The notes under the pieces were generated by a model. It did not search any database. It was given only the letters and a program-made list of their open reading frames with translations, and had not been told where the DNA came from. Made by a program: the position numbers and the translations under genes. A stretch of 64,000 nucleotides of DNA from Peribacillus sp. FSL E2-0218 (lineage in GTDB: Bacteria; Bacillota; Bacilli; Bacillales; DSM-1321): positions 5,036,501 through 5,100,500 of the forward strand of contig NZ_CP150304.1 in NCBI RefSeq assembly GCF_037992945.1, in the 5' to 3' direction. This document shows, piece by piece, positions 1 to 7,867 of this stretch. How positions within the stretch are numbered: position 1 is the first letter of the stretch; each line of letters starts with the position of its first letter.

Positions 1-620
1 TGCTCTTCCCTCGGCCTCATGACCCGAAGCAGCCTTTCCATATCGAAGTGTCCATAGCTCACGCCGGTAAAGTAGGCATCACGCTGTAAATAGTCCATTC
101 TATCAGCATCGATCTGACTGGAAATCAGGCTGACTACTAATTTGCCTTTATAGGTTTTTGCGATGACCTCAGCCACTTTTTTAGGAAAATCACGGCCTAC
201 CCTAAGGAGGATCTTATTCACTTCCGTGTCGCCGACGATTATCTGCTGGGTGAATTGCTCATGGTCGAGGTCGAATACCTTTTCAAAAGAATGAGAGAAA
301 GGTCCATGACCCAAATCATGCAGCAGGGCCGCGCACAATGATAGTAAACGTTCCTCCGGCTTCCATTCCGGCCTTCCCTCGAAGACATCATCGACGATCC
401 TCCGGACAATCTCATAAACTCCAAGCGAATGGCTGAGCCGGCTATGCTCCGCACCATGAAAGGTCAAATACGTCGTTCCCAGCTGTTTGATCCTTCTAAG
501 GCGCTGGAATTCCTTCGTTCCGATCAGATCCCATATAACCCGGTCACGAACATGTATATATCGGTGCACCGGGTCCTTGAATACTTTTTCTTCTTGTAAT
601 TTCTCGCGGGAATATTCCAT
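1..620 (-). CDS. ywfO: HD-domain phosphohydrolase, YwfO type (3' end outside window)
   Basis: Only the N-terminal ~206 residues are in the window; the gene continues past base 1. The protein opens with MEYSREKLQEEKVFKDPVHR and has the HD-superfamily metal motif HDLGHGPFSH near residue 100, preceded by the usual H..RL.HSLGV segment. HD proteins of this class are metal-dependent (deoxy)nucleotide phosphohydrolases, probably cytosolic; the substrate cannot be read from sequence. The ATG at 620 follows GAGGG by a normal spacing. In B. subtilis ywfO lies beside rsfA (ywfN), as here, which supports orthology. Identification is good; exact activity is inferred. Confidence 0.85.
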   Translation of the reverse strand, partial: MEYSREKLQEEKVFKDPVHRYIHVRDRVIWDLIGTKEFQRLRRIKQLGTTYLTFHGAEHSRLSHSLGVYEIVRRIVDDVFEGRPEWKPEERLLSLCAALLHDLGHGPFSHSFEKVFDLDHEQFTQQIIVGDTEVNKILLRVGRDFPKKVAEVIAKTYKGKLVVSLISSQIDADRMDYLQRDAYFTGVSYGHFDMERLLRVMRPREE

Positions 621-843
621 GAACTACCCTCTTTTTTCATAGTCTCGATGCATCCATTATATCGCGTTTTGACAAAAAACCCTAACTATCCCCTTGCTAG
701 CAAGCGGGGGCATTCTGTAAGAAAACGGAAGATTCCATTTGGTTTTGCCCCAAAAATAAGGAAATAAAAAATCACCGCAGTTTGTTTCAATCCGGGTGAT
801 GTCAGCCTGTTCATTTTATTAAAAAAGCAATCCTGCATGGATC

Positions 844-1065
844 CTACTTTAGTTTTTTATTGATTTTATCTAGTAACTCGTCTTCTGTCGGTGCAGCAAC
901 CGGACGGTTATTGACAAAGGCAAATGATTTCTTTCTGCCTGGACCGCAATATGATTGGCAGCCCACTTCAATTTTCGCGTCGGGATCAAGCTTTTCAAGA
1001 CGGGGGATCAACGTCTTAATATTCACCGCCAAGCAATCATCGCACACCCTGAATTCATTGGACAT
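844..1065 (-). CDS. small Cys-containing protein, DUF1450/YuzB-like
   Basis: Predicted protein of 73 residues with an N-terminal CDDC pair and a central GCQSYCGPGRKKSFAFVN block. That pattern is typical of the DUF1450 (YuzB-like) family in Bacillaceae, whose function is unknown; the paired cysteines suggest metal or redox chemistry, which is inference. The start is odd: the only upstream Shine-Dalgarno match (GGAGG) touches the ATG directly, leaving no spacer. Translation may therefore start at the in-frame GTG six codons later or be inefficient. It is transcribed alone, between the HD-domain gene and rsfA. Confidence 0.7.
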   Translation of the reverse strand: MSNEFRVCDDCLAVNIKTLIPRLEKLDPDAKIEVGCQSYCGPGRKKSFAFVNNRPVAAPTEDELLDKINKKLK

Positions 1066-1344
1066 CCTCCGGTCACCATCCTTCCCATAACAAACTATTT
1101 ATTCATCCAATTATATGGCTAAAAGGTATTTTACCGCTTCTACCTATGAATATCAAGTGGACTTGATGAGCGAAAAGGATGGGAAAAGACGTAATCAGTC
1201 AAAAAACTAGTATCCTTTCAACCTTTTTGTATAAAAAATCCAGAATTTGTCCAAAATGCTAGTAGAACACAGCTTAAATCATGGCCACACGATCTTTTAT
1301 ATAGTTATTCATTTGAAAAGTTACCAGAAAGGGAGTATGTAGAA

Positions 1345-2091
1345 ATGAAGGTTCGTCAAGACGCATGGACAGAAGAAGATGATTTGCTTTTGGCAGAAAC
1401 GGTATTGCGCCATGTGCGGGAAGGAAGCACTCAGCTGAATGCATTTGAAGAAGTAGGAGATAAGCTGAATCGCACCTCTGCCGCCTGCGGATTCCGCTGG
1501 AATGCGGTGGTCCGCCATAATTATGATAAAGCGCTATCCCTTGCCAAGAAACAGCGGAAGCAGCGGCAAAGGATCCTTGGAAAGGATCAAGCAGCGAAAA
1601 AACGGCTTCTTTATACACCGCCGACCCCTACCATATCCGACATAATGGTACCCCAAGTGCAAGAAGAGGAGCTAGAGCTGGAAATGGAAGCCGATGCTAG
1701 CAGTTATGAGGCTGCTGAAGAATTCGTGGTGGCCGAAGCCTTGGCGCCTAGGGTCCACAATGCGCCAGTATCCACGGAAAGGGCCCTGAACCTCGATACC
1801 GTCATCGCCTACCTTGAATCTATGAATGGGCGTACGCTTCAGGCAGAAGTATTAAAAACCGAAAATGAAAGATTGAAGCTTGAAATCAAGGGTCTGAAAA
1901 AACGAAATGAAGAGCTCGAGAATAAAATCAGCCATCTCGAACAAAATAGTGGCTTGATGCAGGAAGATTATGAGACTTTGATGAATATCATGAATCGGGC
2001 AAGAAAACTCGTTTTGTTAGAGGAAGAGGAGCGCCCGGCAACGAAATTCAAAATGGATCGGAATGGAAATTTGGAAAAAATGGCTGAATGA
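1345..2091 (+). CDS. rsfA: RsfA-family prespore transcriptional regulator
   Basis: Predicted protein of 248 residues. The N-terminus is a Myb/SANT-like DNA-binding domain (residues 1-60: WTEEDDLLLAETVLRH, then NRTSAACGFRWNAVVR). The middle is acidic and low-complexity (about 95-135). The C-terminal half is a leucine/glutamate-rich coiled coil (about 145-205), probably for dimerisation. This is the RsfA architecture; in B. subtilis RsfA modulates sigma-F-dependent genes in the forespore. AAGGGAG lies nine bases before the ATG. The position beside ywfO reproduces the B. subtilis ywfO-ywfN order, so the assignment is strong. Confidence 0.9.
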   Translation: MKVRQDAWTEEDDLLLAETVLRHVREGSTQLNAFEEVGDKLNRTSAACGFRWNAVVRHNYDKALSLAKKQRKQRQRILGKDQAAKKRLLYTPPTPTISDIMVPQVQEEELELEMEADASSYEAAEEFVVAEALAPRVHNAPVSTERALNLDTVIAYLESMNGRTLQAEVLKTENERLKLEIKGLKKRNEELENKISHLEQNSGLMQEDYETLMNIMNRARKLVLLEEEERPATKFKMDRNGNLEKMAE

Positions 2092-2232
2092 TGAAATAAT
2101 GTGGAGCGCATGTTTGCCCGACCACATGAGGATGGCCGATACTAAATAAATCGATCGGAAAAGGAGTCTGGAGTAAGGCTCTTTTTCTCCTTATCCAAGT
2201 TTCAGTGAATGATAAAATCGTATGAAGTGAAC

Positions 2233-2264
2233 AAAGCCGTTCCTGAACTTACAGGGACGGCTTT
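2233..2264 (-). terminator. Rho-independent terminator of lipL
   Basis: Read on the minus strand, AAAGCCGTCCCTG pairs with CAGGAACGGCTTT around a six-base loop, just after the lipL stop codon. Confidence 0.75.
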
Positions 2265-2270
2265 CCACAT

Positions 2271-3119
2271 TCAAACATTCAATGAAGCAAATACTTTGTC
2301 ATTCCGCTCCAACACTCTTGTCAAGTAGGCCTCATATAACGGCCATTCCCCTGGGGAAAGCGTGTCCGAGAATATCCTTCCGCTATGCTCCTTCAATACA
2401 TTGAGGAACCTGAGCATCACATCCTGGACACTCAATTGCACATCCAGCAATTCCGAAAGGGACGCCATTACAGAAGGGACGATAGCCGGATAAGCGAATT
2501 TCGTTTCCGCATTGCCTTTCGCTGCCTCATAAAAACCTTTCACGAGACTGGCGCGCTCGGCCCCGCTTCCATTGACGCACAAATAGATTTGCACCGCTAC
2601 CCCATTGCGGATCCTGCGTTGGGATATGCCAGCAAACTTTTGTCCATTTATGCTTAAATCATAACTTCCCGGACAGTAGGAGCCGACGATTTCCCTTGCC
2701 TCCATCTTGACCGGGAAATCGGCGAACATCAATTGAACAAGCTCCCACATCGCATCGTAGCCACGATTGATTTCAATTTTTTGCTCGTTTTCAGGGAAAA
2801 TGAGCGAGAGATTAAGGACCCCCTCGTCCAACACGACGGCCAGCCCCCCGGAATTGCGGACAATGGCCTGGAAACCGTGTTCCTCTAAATGACCCAAACC
2901 CTTCTTGAGAAAAGGCAGCTTCGTGTCCTGAATGCCCATGACGACGGTTCGATGGTGCACCCACGCCCTAGCTACGGCCACTGAGTTACCTGAACCGACG
3001 GAAGCACATAATGTATCATCCATTGCAAAGGATTCCAGAGCCGGGAACTGGGGACCAACGGAAGATTGATCTATCACCCGCCACTCTTGCTGCATTAATA
3101 ATGAACCTGTTTCACTCAT
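2271..3119 (-). CDS. lipL: octanoyl-[GcvH]:protein N-octanoyltransferase LipL
   Basis: Predicted protein of 282 residues, the usual length for LipL (B. subtilis YwfL). It belongs to the lipoate-protein ligase-like (BPL/LplA fold) family: RNSGGLAVVLDEGVLN near residue 90 matches the RR.SGGGAV..D.G..N motif, and the presumed catalytic cysteine sits in SYCPGSYDLS near residue 150, followed by GQKFAGISQRR. In Bacilli LipL moves octanoyl groups from GcvH to E2 subunits of ketoacid dehydrogenases by amidotransfer, in the cytosol. AAAGGGAG precedes the ATG. It is followed by its own terminator. pta lies immediately upstream on the same strand, as in B. subtilis. Confidence 0.9.
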   Translation of the reverse strand: MSETGSLLMQQEWRVIDQSSVGPQFPALESFAMDDTLCASVGSGNSVAVARAWVHHRTVVMGIQDTKLPFLKKGLGHLEEHGFQAIVRNSGGLAVVLDEGVLNLSLIFPENEQKIEINRGYDAMWELVQLMFADFPVKMEAREIVGSYCPGSYDLSINGQKFAGISQRRIRNGVAVQIYLCVNGSGAERASLVKGFYEAAKGNAETKFAYPAIVPSVMASLSELLDVQLSVQDVMLRFLNVLKEHSGRIFSDTLSPGEWPLYEAYLTRVLERNDKVFASLNV

Positions 3120-3154
3120 AGAAATCTCCCTTTACATGTTATCTAAGGAACCGC

Positions 3155-4141
3155 TTATTGGTACTGGGCCGCAAACCCCTGCGCCGCTGTAATGACGGCC
3201 AGTTTATATACATCCTCTTCATTGCATCCCCTTGAAAGATCATTCACAGGCCGGTTCAGACCTTGAAGGATCGGGCCGACCGCTTCGAAGCCACCTAAAC
3301 GCTGGACCATCTTATAGCTGATGTTCCCTGCTTCGAGGCTTGGGAAAATGAAAACATTGGCATCTCCTTGAATAAGGGAATCCGGCGCTTTTTGTCTTGC
3401 CACCGAAGGAACGAACGCCGCATCAAACTGGAATTCACCGTCGAGGATGATTTCCCGATCGATTTCTTTCGCTAAATCGACAGCATCGACGACTTTCTGT
3501 GTTTCAGGCGAAACGGCAGATCCCTTCGTCGAAAAGCTCAGCAGTGCCACGCGCGGTTCGATATCGAACATTTGAGCAGTCTTGGCACTTTCAATGGCAA
3601 TTTCGGCAAGATCTTGGGAAGTGGGGTTTATATTAATTGCACAATCAGCGAACACATATCTTTCCTCGCCACGGACCATGATGAAGACTCCCGATGTCTT
3701 TTGGACGCCTGGCTTAGTTTTAATGATCTGCAGTGCGGGACGAACCGTGTCGGCCGTGGAATGCGCCGCACCGCTTACCATTCCGTGTGCCAGTTTCATG
3801 TGGACGAGCATCGTTCCGAAATAGTTCTCATCCCTTAACATTTCACGTGCTTGTTCGACTGTCGCTTTACCGGCACGGACCTTTACAAACGCTTCTACCA
3901 TTTCATCCATCATGATGTAATTCTTCGGATCATATATTTCGATTGCATCAAGGGCGATTTTCAATCCCCTGGCCTTTTCGGAAATCAATTCGATATCCCC
4001 GATCAATACAGGTGTAACCAGTTTTGCTTTGGCAAGCCTGCCTGCGGCTCCCAAAATCCGTTCATCCGAACCTTCTGGAAAAACGATCTTTAAATTATGA
4101 CCCATAACTTTTGATTCCAACATTTCAAATAAATTGCTCAC
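3155..4141 (-). CDS. pta: phosphate acetyltransferase
   Basis: Pta interconverts acetyl-CoA plus phosphate and acetyl-phosphate plus CoA, feeding acetate overflow with AckA. The reading frame could start at 4261, but the extra N-terminus is absent from Bacillus Pta. A GTG at 4141 preceded by AGGAGG at ideal spacing gives 328 residues starting VSNLFEMLESK, close to the family length of about 323. Family segments are plain: KIVFPEGSDERIL near the N-terminus, GAAHSTADTVRPALQIIK in the middle, and VNDLSRGCNEEDVY near the C-terminus. It lies just upstream of lipL, as in B. subtilis, and could be cotranscribed with it. Confidence 0.95.
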   Translation of the reverse strand: MSNLFEMLESKVMGHNLKIVFPEGSDERILGAAGRLAKAKLVTPVLIGDIELISEKARGLKIALDAIEIYDPKNYIMMDEMVEAFVKVRAGKATVEQAREMLRDENYFGTMLVHMKLAHGMVSGAAHSTADTVRPALQIIKTKPGVQKTSGVFIMVRGEERYVFADCAININPTSQDLAEIAIESAKTAQMFDIEPRVALLSFSTKGSAVSPETQKVVDAVDLAKEIDREIILDGEFQFDAAFVPSVARQKAPDSLIQGDANVFIFPSLEAGNISYKMVQRLGGFEAVGPILQGLNRPVNDLSRGCNEEDVYKLAVITAAQGFAAQYQ

Positions 4142-4363
4142 TGGCGCTTCCTCCTTTTTAGATACGTTTCCCCTGATTGCACTATGTTTAATCATTGAAC
4201 CATTCTTTCCTACCCTGCCTTTTTTAGAATACTCCAGCGGCCCGCTAAATTCCAGCCACATCTCAGCACCGAAAACAGTGATGGCGTTTGCGGGTTGACC
4301 TAAATTTCCTTATACTGAAACTATGTTATATTAAAGCTATAATAAGACTTAGGAGTGATCGTA

Positions 4364-5113
4364 ATGAGTGAAGCAGCACAAACACTGGACGGCTGGTATT
4401 GTTTACATGATTTCCGCCTGATCGATTGGGCATCTTGGAAAACGTTATCAAGTGACGAACGCCAACTAGCCATCTCGGAGTTCCAAGGTTTACTCGATAA
4501 ATGGAATATGACCCAAAGCGACAACGAAGGCAGCCATGCCCTATATTCCATCGTTGGCCAGAAAGCGGACTTCATGCTTATGTTTGCCCGCCCGACAATG
4601 GAAGAATTGAATGCAATCGAAAATGAATTCAATAAAACGAAGCTTGCCGAATATTCCATTCCGGCTTATTCATACGTTTCAGTGGTGGAGCTAAGCAATT
4701 ACCTTGCAGGAGGAGATGGTGAGGACCCTTATCAGAACCCTCATGTACGTTCCAGACTGTATCCGATCCTGCCAAAGGCGAAACATGTTTGCTTCTATCC
4801 AATGGACAAGCGCCGTGAAGGCGATGACAACTGGTATATGCTTTCCATGGAAGAACGCAAAGGCTTAATGCGTTCACATGGCTTGATCGGCCGCAGTTAT
4901 GCTGGCAAGGTAAAACAAATCATTTCCGGCTCGGTCGGTTTTGACGACTATGAATGGGGCGTAACACTTTTCGCGGATGACGTCCTTCAATTCAAGAAAT
5001 TAATTTATGAAATGCGTTTTGATGAAGTGAGCGCCCGTTACGCTGCGTTCGGCTCTTTCTTTGTAGGCAATATTCTGCCTGAAGAAAACATAGCCTCTTT
5101 CCTCTACGTATAA
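4364..5113 (+). CDS. chdC: coproheme decarboxylase (HemQ/ChdC)
   Basis: Predicted protein of 249 residues of the chlorite-dismutase-like family. It catalyses the last step of the coproporphyrin-dependent haem pathway in Gram-positive bacteria, decarboxylating two propionates of coproheme with H2O2 to give haem b. Recognisable blocks are YCLHDFR near the start, the SIPAYSYVSVVELS strand containing the catalytic tyrosine region (about residue 145 in the family), and the FYPMDKRREGDDNWYML stretch. A GTG nine bases earlier is also in frame, but AGGAG at 4351 is correctly spaced only for the ATG at 4364. The gene is the B. subtilis ywfI equivalent, divergent from pta, and is followed by a strong terminator. 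Confidence 0.92.
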   Translation: MSEAAQTLDGWYCLHDFRLIDWASWKTLSSDERQLAISEFQGLLDKWNMTQSDNEGSHALYSIVGQKADFMLMFARPTMEELNAIENEFNKTKLAEYSIPAYSYVSVVELSNYLAGGDGEDPYQNPHVRSRLYPILPKAKHVCFYPMDKRREGDDNWYMLSMEERKGLMRSHGLIGRSYAGKVKQIISGSVGFDDYEWGVTLFADDVLQFKKLIYEMRFDEVSARYAAFGSFFVGNILPEENIASFLYV

Positions 5114-5121
5114 GATACTTT

Positions 5122-5152
5122 AGCTTCCGGCTTCCGGAAGCTTTTCTCTTTT
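5122..5152 (+). terminator. Rho-independent terminator of chdC
   Basis: AGCTTCCGG and CCGGAAGCT form a perfect nine-base-pair stem with a three-base loop, followed by TTTCTCTTTTTT. Confidence 0.9.
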
Positions 5153-5500
5153 TTCACCTCCCTCCTTTTTATTTTCCCCAGCTATGGAATAAATCCAACA
5201 CACATCCCATACATTTTCAATAGTGATGAATGTAATTTTTACCGGCTCATTCGACGTTTCAGGAAAAGAAAACAAGGCAACGCCTAAATCCAGCGAGGTG
5301 AAGGAACGTTACTTCTATTTAGATTACGTTTAGCGGATATCACTTTACCCGCGTAAACCAGGAAAGGCAACGTTATGTATCGCTTAAAATTCATTGTGGG
5401 TTTTTAAGCTGCCGGGGATTGTTTCGAGCGGTCGCTATAAATCGCACTGTTGCTTCAAGTACTCGGATTTTCGCCACCAAAATAATCAAAAAGCCTTGAA
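5153..5500. other. non-coding interval before gerQ
   Basis: About 350 bases without a convincing gene. The stretch from about 5270 to 5475 is made of loosely related blocks of about 20-25 bases containing words such as GGCAACG and CTCGGATTTTCGCC. They resemble the degenerate repeat at 16.5-16.83 kb. No clear sigma-E promoter for gerQ could be picked by eye. Confidence 0.35.
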
Positions 5501-5517
5501 CTTTAGGAGGGAATGCA

Positions 5518-6036
5518 ATGTCACAAAATAATCCTTATGGTAACTACCCGTATGGTGGAAGCCCCTATTACCCGAATGAAAACAATGAGTCCAGCCAGCG
5601 GCAGCAGACACCATACCAGCAACAACAGTCTTTTCCGCAGCAAGCCTATCAACAGCCGGCATACCAGCCACAACAGCCAACCATAGCCGGCACGCCGCAG
5701 CAGATCCCGATGCCGATGAATCAATCGACATCCGGACCACAGGTACCTGGCATGCTTCCAGTCGAAGCATCATACATCGAAAACATCCTGCGTTTGAACA
5801 AAGGGAAATTAGCGACCGTTTATACAACATTTGAAAATAATAAGGAATGGAATGCAAAGATCTTCAAAGGAATCATCGAAGCTGCAGGACGTGACCATTT
5901 GATCATAAGCGACCCGCAAACCGGCAAACGGTATTTAATCCCGATGGTGTACTTGGACTACATTACCTTTGATGAAGAAATCGAATACGACTATCCATAT
6001 GGAGGCGCAGGGCTTGCCACCTATTCGCCAAGGTGA
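5518..6036 (+). CDS. gerQ: spore coat/germination protein GerQ
   Basis: Predicted protein of 172 residues. The first ~75 residues are a low-complexity Gln/Pro/Tyr/Asn-rich coat-type region (repeated QQ and YQQPAYQPQ). The C-terminal ~95 residues (from PVEASYIENILRLNKGK) form the conserved GerQ domain. In B. subtilis GerQ (YwdL) is an inner-coat protein that Tgl cross-links through lysine residues and that is needed to localise the cortex lytic enzyme CwlJ. CwlJ is not adjacent here. AGGAGGG lies seven bases before the ATG. The gene is followed by a bidirectional terminator shared with the convergent ywdK. Confidence 0.93.
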   Translation: MSQNNPYGNYPYGGSPYYPNENNESSQRQQTPYQQQQSFPQQAYQQPAYQPQQPTIAGTPQQIPMPMNQSTSGPQVPGMLPVEASYIENILRLNKGKLATVYTTFENNKEWNAKIFKGIIEAAGRDHLIISDPQTGKRYLIPMVYLDYITFDEEIEYDYPYGGAGLATYSPR

Positions 6037-6047
6037 ATGAGATGATA

Positions 6048-6089
6048 AAAAAGGGGCCTCAGAATCGTATCGATTTTGAGGCCCTTTTT
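6048..6089. terminator. bidirectional terminator between gerQ and ywdK
   Basis: GGGCCTCA...TGAGGCCC with an extended AATC/GATT pairing, flanked by AAAAAA on the left and TTTTT on the right, so it can serve both converging genes. Confidence 0.88.
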
Positions 6090-6115
6090 CATGGAGATGT
6101 TTTTTGATCCTGCCC

Positions 6116-6484
6116 TTACAAGTACTTATAGGCAGCAATGACCATCAATACCCAAGCTGCCAAGAACGACACTCCTCCAAGCGGTGTGATGGCGCCTAAC
6201 ACCTTGATCTGCGTGACGCTTAGAACGAACAGGCTTCCGGAAAAGAGGATGATTCCGATTAACATAAGCCAGCCAGACCAATTGACTAACGGGCTTGAGA
6301 TTTTTCCAGCCAATAAACCGATTACTAATAAACCGACCGCATGGAACATTTGATATTGAACGGCCGTTTGCCATGTTTCCAAATATTTATCGGGTATCTT
6401 CCCTTCGAGCCCATGGGCACCGAATGCACCTAGTGCGACAGCAATGAACCCATTGATTGCACCTAAAATGATGAACAGTTTCAC
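6116..6484 (-). CDS. ywdK: DUF423 membrane protein YwdK
   Basis: Predicted protein of 122 residues, almost entirely hydrophobic, with four predicted transmembrane helices. It opens with the DUF423 signature FIILGAINGFIAVALGAFGAHGL and later has TPLGGVSFLAAW. The function of the family is unknown. The start codon is GTG at 6484, with AAGGGA somewhat far upstream. Its position between gerQ and the ywdI/ung genes is the B. subtilis order. Confidence 0.88.
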   Translation of the reverse strand: MKLFIILGAINGFIAVALGAFGAHGLEGKIPDKYLETWQTAVQYQMFHAVGLLVIGLLAGKISSPLVNWSGWLMLIGIILFSGSLFVLSVTQIKVLGAITPLGGVSFLAAWVLMVIAAYKYL

Positions 6485-6510
6485 TATGATTTCGCTTCCC
6501 TTCGCTGCTT

Positions 6511-6765
6511 TTAAAAATCGAATAAAGACTCTCCATTGGCTTCATCCATTTTGACCGGCTCTACATTCGGTGTAGCCGTCATGATGGGCTGAGACAATGT
6601 GATTGGCTTCGAAATGCCGCTTCCCACTTTTTCATCAACCATTACTTCACATAAGGCTTTAATGGCAATGACATATCCCTGCACCTTATCCTCTGAGTTT
6701 GCCTGCTTTGCCTTCGAAGCAAGCTCTTCGATTTTATCCAGCATTTTTCTTGAAGAAATATCCAA
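6511..6765 (-). CDS. ywdI: YwdI-like protein (DUF5327)
   Basis: Hypothetical cytosolic protein, mainly helical at the N-terminus (DISSRKMLDKIEELASKAKQ) with a low-complexity, acidic C-terminus. The frame is open to 6828, but the upstream part has no conserved look. GAGGTGG correctly placed before a TTG at 6765 gives an 84-residue protein starting at the conserved helix, which I prefer. Identity as YwdI rests on position (between ywdK and ung) and the helical N-terminus; no function is known. Confidence 0.65.
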   Translation of the reverse strand: MDISSRKMLDKIEELASKAKQANSEDKVQGYVIAIKALCEVMVDEKVGSGISKPITLSQPIMTATPNVEPVKMDEANGESLFDF

Positions 6766-6850
6766 ATTTTCCACCTCGTCCATATACAGGTCAAAACTTT
6801 CATCACTAGCATAGCAAAAATCAAGCAAGAAAACACCTTTGTAAAACCTA

Positions 6851-7024
6851 CTACTTCATATTTTTCTTGGCTGTAAATTCGAGGCACACCTGCCCCGATG
6901 ATCTAAACACATCAAGAGACGGCAGGTTTGCGGTTTTGAATGGAAAGGCGCGGCACCCTTTTGGAAAGTTGGGATCCCACGTGACGTAAAAATGACGGCA
7001 CGACATACAATTCACCCGCTTCAT
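6851..7024 (-). CDS. small cysteine-rich protein translationally coupled to ung
   Basis: Predicted protein of 57 residues starting MKRVNCMSCRHFYVTWDPNF and containing C..C, a later GCRAFPF and a C-terminal VCLEF. The four cysteines suggest a zinc- or iron-sulphur-binding knuckle; this is inference. Its ATG overlaps the ung stop codon in an ATGA arrangement (7021-7024), which fixes the start and implies translational coupling to uracil-DNA glycosylase. Proteins of this kind are commonly found beside ung in Bacillaceae, but I know of no assigned function. Confidence 0.72.
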   Translation of the reverse strand: MKRVNCMSCRHFYVTWDPNFPKGCRAFPFKTANLPSLDVFRSSGQVCLEFTAKKNMK

Positions 7025-7719
7025 GTTCCTTTTCGACTCATCGCACCCGAGATTTCCCAATCAATGGGCGATTCCCCCATTTCCATAAGAAATTGATTGG
7101 TTTTGGAAAACGGTTTGCTGCCAAAGAACCCACGGGAAGCCGAGAGCGGACTCGGATGCACGGATGTAATGATTTTATGGCGGCTTTCATCAATCAAAGG
7201 CATCTTTGTTTGTGCCGGTTTCCCCCATAAGATAAAAACGATCGGTTTCTGCCGCTCACTCAGCAGGCGGATGACTTGATTCGTAAAGTTTTCCCACCCT
7301 TTTCCCCGGTGTGAGTGCGCTTCTCCTTCACGGACAGTCAAGACGGTATTCAAAAGAAGCACACCTTGTTTTGCCCACTCAACAAGGTATCCCTCATCTG
7401 GAATGTCAGTGCCTAAATCAGCATGCAGTTCCTTAAAGATGTTTCTTAATGAAGGCGGAATGCGCACCTCCGGTTTAACGGAAAAGCTAAGGCCATGCGC
7501 TTGATCGGGCCCATGGTAAGGATCCTGGCCAAGAATGACGACCTTCACGTTTTCATAGGCCGTATAGTGAAGTGCATTGAAAATAGCGTCCTGATCCGGA
7601 TGAATGACCTGCTCTTTGTACTCTCGCTTTATGAATTCCCTTAGCTCCTGGTAATATTCTTTTTTGAATTCCTCTTTCAATAGAGGCCACCAATCATTTG
7701 TTAATATTTGCTTTTCCAT
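7021..7719 (-). CDS. ung: uracil-DNA glycosylase, family 1
   Basis: Ung removes uracil from DNA in base excision repair. Predicted protein of 232 residues. The water-activating motif is VVILGQDPYHG near residue 65 with its catalytic Asp; the uracil-binding Asn lies in GVLLLNTVLTVR; the minor-groove HPSPLSA loop is near residue 190. Two ATGs are close together; AAGGGG is correctly spaced for the second (7719), so I start there. The stop overlaps the start of the downstream cysteine-rich gene. Confidence 0.96.
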   Translation of the reverse strand: MEKQILTNDWWPLLKEEFKKEYYQELREFIKREYKEQVIHPDQDAIFNALHYTAYENVKVVILGQDPYHGPDQAHGLSFSVKPEVRIPPSLRNIFKELHADLGTDIPDEGYLVEWAKQGVLLLNTVLTVREGEAHSHRGKGWENFTNQVIRLLSERQKPIVFILWGKPAQTKMPLIDESRHKIITSVHPSPLSASRGFFGSKPFSKTNQFLMEMGESPIDWEISGAMSRKGT

Positions 7720-7867
7720 ATGCATAGCCCCTTTCTTCTTTTAGACTATATTATAACAAACGAACGGCCTTCGCCTTTTTGATAGACCATGATATATGTT
7801 TCTTTATACCCCTTAATTGGGAAAACAGATAGTTAGCAAGCAATTTAACCATGTTGGAGGATTCCCT

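Noticed and set aside
3155..4261. N-terminally extended phosphate acetyltransferase starting at 4261
   Set aside because: The extra 40 residues are absent from Bacillus Pta, and AGGAGG before the GTG at 4141 marks the real start.
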